Positions 1 through 5,141 of a DNA stretch of 17,014 bases are shown piece after piece. The stretch is from Pseudomonadota bacterium. Its GTDB lineage: Bacteria > Myxococcota > Myxococcia > Myxococcales > Myxococcaceae. Positions within the stretch are counted from its first letter, which is position 1. The number at the start of each line of letters is the position of its first letter. Made by a program: the position numbers and the translations under genes. The stretch is taken from contig JAFAAN010000070.1 of NCBI GenBank assembly GCA_023426545.1, positions 1 through 17,014 on the forward strand. The letters are read 5' to 3'. Below the pieces are notes generated by a model, which worked only from the letters and a program-made list of their open reading frames with translations, made no database searches and was not told the DNA's origin.

Positions 1-54
1 CCCTTTTAGGCCCCCCGGGTGCGGCCCCGGCGGGGGGGGGGGGGCCCCGGTGGG
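1..54. other. Low-complexity G/C end of window
   Basis: The first 54 bases are almost pure G and C and include a run of 13 G at 32-44 followed by CCCC. I see no gene here. It lies just downstream of the leftward gene ending at 55, so G/C pairing could act as a terminator, but there is no U-tract on that strand. A long G homopolymer at a window edge is also a common place for a sequencing or assembly error. Confidence 0.4.
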
Positions 55-240
55 TCAGGCCGTCTCGGACGGCGCGGCGAACAGGTCGAGGTAGAGGTCG
101 ACGAACTGCACGTGCTCTCCGCGGCTGCGTACCTCCCGCACCACCTCAGCCAGATGCTTCGCCTTGGCGCCGGTGCCCTCGTTGAGCACCTCCCGCGTCA
201 TCACCACCAACTCTCTGAGGCTCTTCTGCTTCAGGCTCAT
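55..240 (-). CDS. Small hypothetical protein (61 aa), leftward
   Basis: Not recognised. The protein is short, mostly helical and charged, with a Lys/Arg-rich N-terminal half (MSLKQKSLRELVVMTREVL) and an acidic, hydrophobic C-terminal part (FVDLYLDLFAA). It has no signal peptide, membrane segment or cysteine. The ATG start is supported by a purine-rich Shine-Dalgarno (AAGGGGG) about 6 nt upstream on the minus strand. It is divergent from the gene at 490, and the 249 bp between them carry inverted repeats that could control both. Its size and position next to other small element genes suggest an accessory or regulatory gene of the integrated element. That role is inference; coding status rests on the ribosome site and protein-like composition. 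Confidence 0.6.
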   Translation of the reverse strand: MSLKQKSLRELVVMTREVLNEGTGAKAKHLAEVVREVRSRGEHVQFVDLYLDLFAAPSETA

Positions 241-371
241 GGCACACCCCCTTGTGACTGCTGCTGCCCTGTGTCGGCGCCCCGGTGAGCACGCTCACCA
301 GCTCCGTCCCGCCCTCTCCCCCGCCATTGGGGGCTCGCCGCCCGTCCGCCGTCCTGCTAGGGACTTTGTAA

Positions 372-399
372 TGCAACTCTGCCTTGGATGCAAGTTGCA
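372..399. promoter_or_regulatory. Inverted repeat, candidate operator
   Basis: TGCAACT (372-378) and AGTTGCA (393-399) are perfect 7-bp inverted arms separated by 14 bp. The right side is itself a near-palindrome, TGCAA-G-TTGCA (389-399). Dyads with this geometry are typical of dimeric or tetrameric repressor sites. It lies between divergent genes, one of which encodes a ribbon-helix-helix-like protein that could be the ligand (inference). Confidence 0.45.
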
Positions 400-452
400 G
401 TTTAGATGGCTCGCGCGTACTGTGTGGATGTGTTCCGGGGGCGATGCGCGGT

Positions 453-462
453 TGCGATCGCA
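453..462. promoter_or_regulatory. Perfect 10-bp palindrome TGCGATCGCA
   Basis: This self-complementary sequence sits 28-37 bp upstream of the ATG at 490. It could be a second operator half for the same regulator, since it shares a TTGC/GCAA-like character with the repeat at 372-399. It could also be chance in GC-rich DNA. Confidence 0.25.
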
Positions 463-489
463 CCAACAACCACACTAAGGAGGGGGCGC

Positions 490-816
490 ATGGGCGCTAC
501 TCAGGCGCTGAGAGAGAGGGATGACGTGTCGTTCTTCGAAACGCGGAAGCCCGAAGATGAGATGGTCAATACGACCGCCCGCTTCCCGCGCTGGATGCTG
601 GCGAAGTTGCAGGTCATCACCGACCGCGAGCGGGCCAAGGGGTCCATCTCGGAGTGGACGCGACGCGGCGAACTCAGCCGTGACGACGTGATGCGGACCG
701 CGCTGAAGCATTTCATCTCAGCCTACGAGTCCGAGCATGGCGACATCGCGGTTCCCGTTGAGGCTCCTGCTCCCGCCAAGAAGAAGGCCGCCGCGAAGAA
801 GGGCGGGAAGGGATGA
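490..816 (+). CDS. Ribbon-helix-helix-like DNA-binding protein with Lys-rich tail
   Basis: A 108-aa protein with a probable RHH fold: a short basic strand (NTTARFP, residues 27-33), a first helix (about 34-48), and after a linker a second helix (about 62-80, SRDDVMRTALKHFI). It ends in an Ala/Lys-rich tail (residues 97-108) like those of nucleic-acid-binding proteins. The ATG at 490 is chosen over an upstream in-frame ATG at 406 because AAGGAGG lies 6 nt before it and the extra 28 residues look non-coding. It heads a coupled gene chain: its TGA overlaps the next ATG (ATGA at 813). Likely a transcriptional or partition-type regulator of the element. The fold is assigned by pattern only; its target is unknown and could be the nearby dyads. 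Confidence 0.7.
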   Translation: MGATQALRERDDVSFFETRKPEDEMVNTTARFPRWMLAKLQVITDRERAKGSISEWTRRGELSRDDVMRTALKHFISAYESEHGDIAVPVEAPAPAKKKAAAKKGGKG

Positions 817-1640
817 GCGCCGACAACGGGCGAGGGCCGTACCTATACGGGCGCCGCGTGCGCGCCCTCGACGTCTCCCTAGGCCGCGTCTACGAGTCGC
901 ACGGCCCCCAGGGCCAGCCCGCGCTGCTCCAGGTGCCCACAGGGGAGTCGCCGCCGCTGGCGCTGGAGCCGGTGCAAGTGCTCGTCACCACCTACGGAGG
1001 AGCGGGCGGTGTCGCCGTCGAGGTACAGGGTGAGCCTCCGGCGCAGGGCGTCGCTGCTGGTGCCGTCCGAGATGCACTGGAGGCCGGGGTGGAACTCGTC
1101 GAGGCGCTTGAGCACCGCCCGGACGTCGCCGGACACCTGTCCCGGGTGCGCCCCCGTGCGCAGCTCGCGCAGGTGCTCGCGCCGTCTGTTGCACTCCAGG
1201 GACAGACGGCGCCGTCCGGCCCGCGCCCCGTGCACGTGCGTTGGCTGCCCGAACTCGTCGCGGCGGTGGCCTGCGGCCTGCTGCTGTGGCCCCAGGCCAC
1301 CGTCAACGTCCGGGTGCAAGAGGCGCCCGCTGAGGAGTTGGTTTGGGACGTGCCGGCGTCCCCCGTCGACATCCAACTGACGGACATCGTCTATGGGGCC
1401 AGCACCAGGGAGCCGATGACCATCCGCAGGCGACTCGTCATCCCCAACGGGCCGCTGGAGGGGCAGGACACGCCCCCGTGCCGGTCGCCAGCGAAGGCCA
1501 TCCGTGGTGGTTGCTGGCTGCAACTCAAGCAGGATGCTCCATGCCCGCCAAACTCTGCTGAGCATGACGGCGGCTGCTGGGTGCCTATCCGTGGCGAGGA
1601 GAGGATGCCCATGTCCATCGGCCGGGAGCGTGGGAGATGA
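813..1640 (+). CDS. Myxobacterial-type four-cysteine GGCW protein, possible single-pass membrane protein
   Basis: A 275-aa protein. The N-terminal about 130 residues have no recognised domain (begins YLYGRRVRALDVSLGRVYES). A short hydrophobic stretch (about 147-160, PELVAAVACGLLLW) may be a membrane segment. The C-terminal part has two tandem copies of a PC-(x)10-CW unit: C223 with C234-W, and C244 with C255-W, each preceded by GG. I recall similar IPNGPLEGQ...PPC...GGCW ends in myxobacterial proteins, often attached to Ser/Thr kinases; here no kinase domain is present. That comparison is from memory. Start and stop overlap both neighbours by ATGA, with GGGAAGG as ribosome site. The antisense ORF over the same DNA is rejected. 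Two CW units could form two disulfides in a periplasmic or surface tail (inference). Confidence 0.7.
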   Translation: MSADNGRGPYLYGRRVRALDVSLGRVYESHGPQGQPALLQVPTGESPPLALEPVQVLVTTYGGAGGVAVEVQGEPPAQGVAAGAVRDALEAGVELVEALEHRPDVAGHLSRVRPRAQLAQVLAPSVALQGQTAPSGPRPVHVRWLPELVAAVACGLLLWPQATVNVRVQEAPAEELVWDVPASPVDIQLTDIVYGASTREPMTIRRRLVIPNGPLEGQDTPPCRSPAKAIRGGCWLQLKQDAPCPPNSAEHDGGCWVPIRGEERMPMSIGRERGR

Positions 1641-1831
1641 ACTGGGCACGCCGAACGGCTCTGGCGGAACTCGACCGCGAGATTCTCAGCATTCAGCGTG
1701 ACCTCTCCATGTTGCGCTCCGCGCGCGCCATCCTGGCCCGTCGTCGGGCATCGCCTGCCACAGATGCCACAGACGAACCCCGTGGCACGGCCGTCGATGA
1801 ACAGCGCTGGGAGTGGGAGGGCGGCCGATGA
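1637..1831 (+). CDS. Small coiled-coil-like protein (64 aa)
   Basis: Not recognised. The N-terminal half is one amphipathic helix rich in Leu, Arg and Glu (ELDREILSIQRDLSML, about residues 11-26, continuing to 38) and is likely a coiled coil. The C-terminal half is polar and probably disordered. Its ATG overlaps the stop of the gene before (ATGA at 1637) and its TGA overlaps the next ATG (1828), so it is probably translated by coupling. GGGAG lies just upstream. Small coiled-coil proteins in phage early regions are often accessory or adaptor proteins; no function can be assigned. Confidence 0.65.
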   Translation: MNWARRTALAELDREILSIQRDLSMLRSARAILARRRASPATDATDEPRGTAVDEQRWEWEGGR

Positions 1832-2025
1832 CGCCCCAAGTTGCCGCCCGCCACCGGCGCCAGCCTCACCCTGGACGCCTCCTCACGGCAGCCAGGCGTG
1901 ACGGTGGCGCGTGCTGCCGCGAGGCTGTCCGCGTCGCCTGCAGTTGCGGCGCGGCCTATGCCTGCCGGGTGCACGAGGAGACGCACGGCGACCACGGCCG
2001 CGAAGACCTCACCCTGGAGAGGTAG
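1828..2025 (+). CDS. Small Cys/His-containing protein (65 aa)
   Basis: Not recognised. It is basic, with a cluster C38-x-C40-x5-C46-x2-H49 and further His at 53 and 56 (motif ACSCGAAYACRVHEETHG), which could bind a metal such as zinc. The ATG overlaps the stop of the upstream gene (ATGA at 1828), continuing the coupled chain that starts at 490. The downstream TAG at 2023-2025 lies inside a short sequence that is repeated after the gene ending at 2655. The coding call rests on coupling and the cysteine cluster; other frames over this DNA look like noise. Confidence 0.6.
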   Translation: MTPQVAARHRRQPHPGRLLTAARRDGGACCREAVRVACSCGAAYACRVHEETHGDHGREDLTLER

Positions 2026-2040
2026 ATGGGGCGGCTTGAC
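2018..2040 (+). repeat. Short imperfect direct repeat, copy A
   Basis: AGAGGTAGATGGGG, then CGG, then CTTGAC. The same string recurs at 2654-2673 with one substitution (T to C) and without the CGG. Each copy spans or abuts the TAG stop of a small gene and ends in TTGAC, which could be part of a -35 element. Confidence 0.6.
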
Positions 2041-2065
2041 TATGCGTCAGCAGGTGACGCATAGT
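2036..2065 (+). promoter_or_regulatory. Promoter-like sequence overlapped by a perfect palindrome
   Basis: ACTATGCGTCA (2039-2049) and TGACGCATAGT (2055-2065) are perfect 11-bp inverted arms around a 5-bp centre (GCAGG). A sigma70-like promoter fits the same bases: TTGACT (2036-2041), an 18-bp spacer, then CATAGT (2060-2065). A repressor bound to the dyad would block that promoter. It lies about 45 bp upstream of the GTG at 2111, a normal leader length. A terminator reading is less likely because no T-run follows. The winged-helix protein encoded two genes downstream is the obvious candidate ligand (inference). Confidence 0.6.
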
Positions 2066-2110
2066 TGTTCCATTAGCGCGGCACTCCCGCTGCGCTCAAG
2101 TGGGGGTGTC

Positions 2111-2404
2111 GTGCGGACCATCAGCAGCCAGTCTTTTCGGCACCCCGCAGTTGTCGCAGAGAAGCGCGCCGCGAAGGACTACGCGGTGCAGTTCGTTGAA
2201 GTCGAAGTGGACGGCGAGGAGTTTCGGGTGGTCGTTGATGGCCACCATTCACTCGAGGCTGCGACGTTGGATGGCGCCACCGTTGAGTGGGTGCGCAGTC
2301 CGATGCAGGCGGAGGCGGACCGAATGGGGGCCGAGGCATTCCTCTCGGCACACCGCCTCGATTGCGATTACCACGACGTCACCACTGGCTATCCGATTTG
2401 GTAG
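2111..2404 (+). CDS. Small ParB-like DGHH-motif protein (97 aa)
   Basis: The core VEVDGEEFRVVVDGHHSLEA contains DGHHS (residues 43-47), which resembles the DGxHR/DGHHR motif of the ParB/sulfiredoxin-like fold, where it binds CTP or takes part in nuclease activity. The protein is only 97 aa, has no HTH or partner-binding region, and replaces the usual Arg with Ser, so it is not a partition ParB. It ends YHDVTTGYPIW. The GTG at 2111 is preferred: it has GGGGG 4 nt upstream and lies downstream of the promoter/palindrome. An in-frame ATG at 2042 falls inside that palindrome. It is followed 5 bp later by a winged-helix gene. Whether it binds a nucleotide cannot be seen from sequence. Confidence 0.6.
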   Translation: MRTISSQSFRHPAVVAEKRAAKDYAVQFVEVEVDGEEFRVVVDGHHSLEAATLDGATVEWVRSPMQAEADRMGAEAFLSAHRLDCDYHDVTTGYPIW

Positions 2405-2409
2405 GCGCG

Positions 2410-2655
2410 ATGACTCCACCGACCCGTCCCATGCTTGCGCTGACGGCGCTCCGCTTGCTGGTGGAGCGCCCGCGCACGCCGCTCGAGCTCGGCGCCGCGC
2501 TGGGCCTCCAGCGCCGCTCTACGGAGCGGTTGGTGGCGCAGCTCCGCGAGGCGGGCGTGGTGGTGGAGCAGACGCCGGACGCTGCTGACGCCCGGCGCGT
2601 CAGCCTGAGCGTCAGCCGTACCGCAGCGCTTCGCGCACTGGGCCTCACCCCGTAG
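2410..2655 (+). CDS. Winged-helix DNA-binding protein (81 aa), candidate element regulator
   Basis: A compact 81-aa protein with the layout of a MarR/IclR-type winged helix: helix 1 (LALTALRLLVE), helix 2 (PLELGAALGL), recognition helix (RRSTERLVAQLREAGVV, about residues 34-51), then a charged wing (DAADARRVSLSVS) and a short final helix. It has no ligand or dimerisation domain beyond this. The ATG lies 5 bp after the previous stop with no strong Shine-Dalgarno, so translation is probably coupled to the DGHH gene. A role as repressor of the promoter at 2036-2065, or of the integrase operon, is inference from position. Confidence 0.68.
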   Translation: MTPPTRPMLALTALRLLVERPRTPLELGAALGLQRRSTERLVAQLREAGVVVEQTPDAADARRVSLSVSRTAALRALGLTP

Positions 2656-2673
2656 AGGTAGACGGGGCTTGAC
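2654..2673 (+). repeat. Short imperfect direct repeat, copy B
   Basis: AGAGGTAGACGGGG directly followed by CTTGAC; this is the second copy of the sequence at 2018-2040. The next base completes TTGACA (2669-2674), a perfect -35 hexamer, but I see no matching -10 at 16-18 bp. Confidence 0.6.
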
Positions 2674-2779
2674 AGTCCCCGGCCTCCGGGTGCAGGGTGG
2701 CAAGCACGCAGTAGGCAGCACTTGGCTGGCGGTACACGGTGAGCGGCCAAGCCCACACGACAACTTCGAGAGCGGGGCA

Positions 2780-2791
2780 CGTACCGGTACG
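2780..2791. promoter_or_regulatory. Perfect 12-bp palindrome CGTACCGGTACG
   Basis: Fully self-complementary over 12 bp in the non-coding region. Possible protein-binding site; function unknown. Confidence 0.3.
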
Positions 2792-2815
2792 CTGGGCGTG
2801 AATCGCTCCGGTGCC

Positions 2816-2836
2816 CGACGGTGCTCCTCACCGTCG
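2816..2836. terminator. Stem-loop, possible terminator of the DGHH/winged-helix operon
   Basis: CGACGGTG (2816-2823) and CACCGTCG (2829-2836) form a perfect 8-bp stem with a 5-nt loop. On the plus strand a short T-run (TTTT) follows only about 15 nt later, so this is not a classical intrinsic terminator. It lies 160 bp after the winged-helix gene and could end that transcript or be an operator. Confidence 0.3.
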
Positions 2837-2960
2837 CCGTCGGCGCACTGTTTTCCGAGGTCGCCGTGCCCGCCCAACTCCAACAGTACGTGAGTCGAGA
2901 CGCTGGGCACGGCGATACCTCCCACCCGGTATTTATCCACCCATCCAACCGCGTGGACTG

Positions 2961-2984
2961 CAATTGCAATCAAGGTTGCGATTG
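2961..2984. promoter_or_regulatory. Imperfect dyad in the integrase upstream region
   Basis: CAATTGCAATC (2961-2971) and GGTTGCGATTG (2974-2984) are inverted arms around AA, differing only at two C/T positions. The TTGC/GCAA character resembles the dyad at 372-399. Candidate operator or integrase/excisionase arm site. Confidence 0.35.
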
Positions 2985-3095
2985 CGTGGGTTTGCGCAAA
3001 AGCACTGTGAGCAAACTCCCGTCACTCGGGGGAGCCAGTGTTATCGCGCTTGCTTTGACTTCCACGCGACATCGCATTTGTGTGTCAAGGAAAAT

Positions 3096-3123
3096 CGTCT
3101 CCGATATGTTGATTTCGGAGATG
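3096..3123. promoter_or_regulatory. Inverted repeat in A/T-richer stretch
   Basis: CGTCTCCGATAT (3096-3107) and ATTTCGGAGATG (3112-3123) match as inverted arms at 10 of 12 positions, with a perfect TCTCCGA/TCGGAGA core. It lies about 160 bp before the GTG of the HTH gene. Possible regulator or recombination-accessory site. Confidence 0.35.
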
Positions 3124-3283
3124 TGTTTCACTTATGTTTCGTGTGCGGGCTTCGAATTGACTTCGGCGCCCGCACCAATTCCCCCACTTGAGTTGTGTTC
3201 GCGCCTCGGCCCAGGCGCACGGTGGGGGTGTCAGCGCGTCGTGGTACCTGACAGGGTGTGCAGAGTCATCGGGGGAATTCAGC

Positions 3284-3590
3284 GTGAGCGAGATTGACGT
3301 GGAGGCCATCGTCGAGCGGGTTGTCCGGAGGGTGTTGGGCGCCTCGGGTTCCTCAGCGCCGCGCGCGGATGAGGTGCTCACTCAGGCCGAGGCGGCGGCG
3401 CTGGCGAGCGTAAGCACCTCCACCATTCGCAGTTGGCAGGCGCAGGGGTTTCTGACGGCTGGGCACCGCGGCCGTGTGAGTCGTGCGGAACTCGTTGCGT
3501 TCCTCGCGTCGCCGCGCGCGAAGGTTTCGACGCCGGAGGAAGAGGCCGATGCGAAGGCCGCGGCCATCCTCGCGCGGAGGGCGGCACGTC

Positions 3591-3598
<8 letters not shown>
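3284..3598 (+). CDS. Excisionase-type HTH protein upstream of integrase (104 aa)
   Basis: The N-terminal 25 residues are a charged helix (EIDVEAIVERVVRRVLG). Residues about 37-78 form an HTH_17/excisionase-like domain: LTQAEAAALASVSTSTIRSW, a turn, then GRVSRAELVAFL. Such proteins act as excisionases (recombination directionality factors) or as regulators of int. The GTG at 3284 is chosen because GGGGGA lies 7 nt upstream and the longer in-frame start at 3188 adds an unconvincing leader. Its 3' end overlaps the integrase start by 8 bp, so the two are translationally linked. It stands where phage Mx8 has its uoi (upstream of int) gene; that is a positional parallel recalled from the literature, not a shown homology. 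Confidence 0.75.
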
Positions 3599-4907
<1,309 letters not shown>

Positions 4908-4922
4908 ACATCGGTACAACCA

Positions 4923-4994
4923 TGGGCGGAACAGGGATTGAACCTGTGACCATCGCCTTGTAAGGGCGCCGCTCTACCGCTGAGCTATCCGCCC
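4923..4994 (-). tRNA. tRNA-Val (anticodon TAC)
   Basis: A 72-nt cloverleaf without encoded CCA. Acceptor GGGCGGA/TCCGCCC, D arm GCTC/GAGC, anticodon loop CTTACAA (TAC), T arm ACAGG/CCTGT with TTCAATC, discriminator A as usual for Val. The anticodon stem GCGCC/GGCGA has one G-A mismatch at its outer pair (27/43). It is the first gene of the leftward tRNA operon; the promoter -10 ends 32 bp upstream. Confidence 0.95.
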
Positions 4995-5026
4995 GTCAGG
5001 CGTCCGCCGCGCATCGGTGAGGCGGG

Positions 5027-5055
5027 CTTCTACCGACCCCATCCGACACTGTCAA
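5027..5055 (-). promoter_or_regulatory. Sigma70-type promoter of the tRNA operon
   Basis: On the minus strand: TTGACA (5055-5050, perfect -35), a 17-bp spacer, then TAGAAG (5032-5027, 4 of 6 to TATAAT). Transcription would start near 5020, about 25 nt before the tRNA-Val 5' end at 4994. No GC-rich discriminator is obvious. Confidence 0.8.
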
Positions 5056-5113
5056 GCATACGTTTCGGCGAGTCCGATCATTCCGCGAAGCCGCCCGTGT
5101 GCTGAAGGGCGTC

Positions 5114-5140
5114 CGGGCGGCCCTGCGGAAAGGCCGCCCG
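5114..5140 (-). terminator. GC-rich hairpin ending the mal operon
   Basis: CGGGCGGCC (5114-5122) and GGCCGCCCG (5132-5140) form a perfect 9-bp stem with a 9-nt loop, beginning directly after the TAA stop at 5142 on the minus strand. It lacks a clear U-tract, which is common for terminators in GC-rich myxobacteria. It also keeps mal operon transcription from running into the tRNA promoter region. Confidence 0.7.
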
Positions 5141-5141
5141 C

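Larger units (their letters stand above)
241..489. promoter_or_regulatory. Divergent intergenic region with inverted repeats
   Basis: This region lies between the leftward small gene and the rightward ribbon-helix-helix-like gene and contains no convincing ORF. It holds an inverted repeat at 372-399 and a 10-bp palindrome at 453-462. On the minus strand a weak promoter-like pair can be read: TTGCAT overlapping the right arm of the repeat, then 17 nt, then TACAAA. A good Shine-Dalgarno (AAGGAGG, 477-483) precedes the ATG at 490. Both divergent promoters probably lie here, but I cannot place the rightward one. Confidence 0.45.
2656..3283. other. 628-bp non-coding region upstream of the integration genes
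   Basis: No convincing gene on either strand: the open frames here give low-complexity or cysteine-scattered products without ribosome sites. It contains a 12-bp palindrome (2780-2791), a stem-loop (2816-2836), an imperfect dyad (2961-2984) and another inverted repeat (3096-3123). The part from about 3050 to 3165 is visibly richer in A/T than its surroundings. Candidate -35 hexamers TTGACT occur at 3055-3060 and 3157-3162, but neither has a good -10. This probably holds the promoter and regulator sites of the HTH-integrase operon. Confidence 0.55.

Noticed and set aside
879..1649. 256-aa ORF on the minus strand over the GGCW-protein gene
   Set aside because: The plus frame has ATGA overlaps at both ends, a ribosome site and regular CW motifs; the minus frame is a low-complexity shadow.
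2042..2110. ATG 2042 as start of the DGHH protein
   Set aside because: It lies inside the palindrome and promoter and adds an unconvincing leader; GTG 2111 has GGGGG upstream.
2389..2973. 194-aa minus-strand ORF across the winged-helix gene and the non-coding region
   Set aside because: Arg/Ala-rich with no domain or ribosome site, and it conflicts with a clear winged-helix frame.
2821..3297. 158-aa plus-strand ORF in the 2656-3283 gap
   Set aside because: It runs into the HTH gene in another frame and has scattered cysteines and no ribosome site. I treat the gap as regulatory DNA.
3483..3590. Earlier ATG start for the integrase
   Set aside because: The added 36 residues are Arg/Ser noise from the HTH gene read in another frame; GTG 3591 has a ribosome site.
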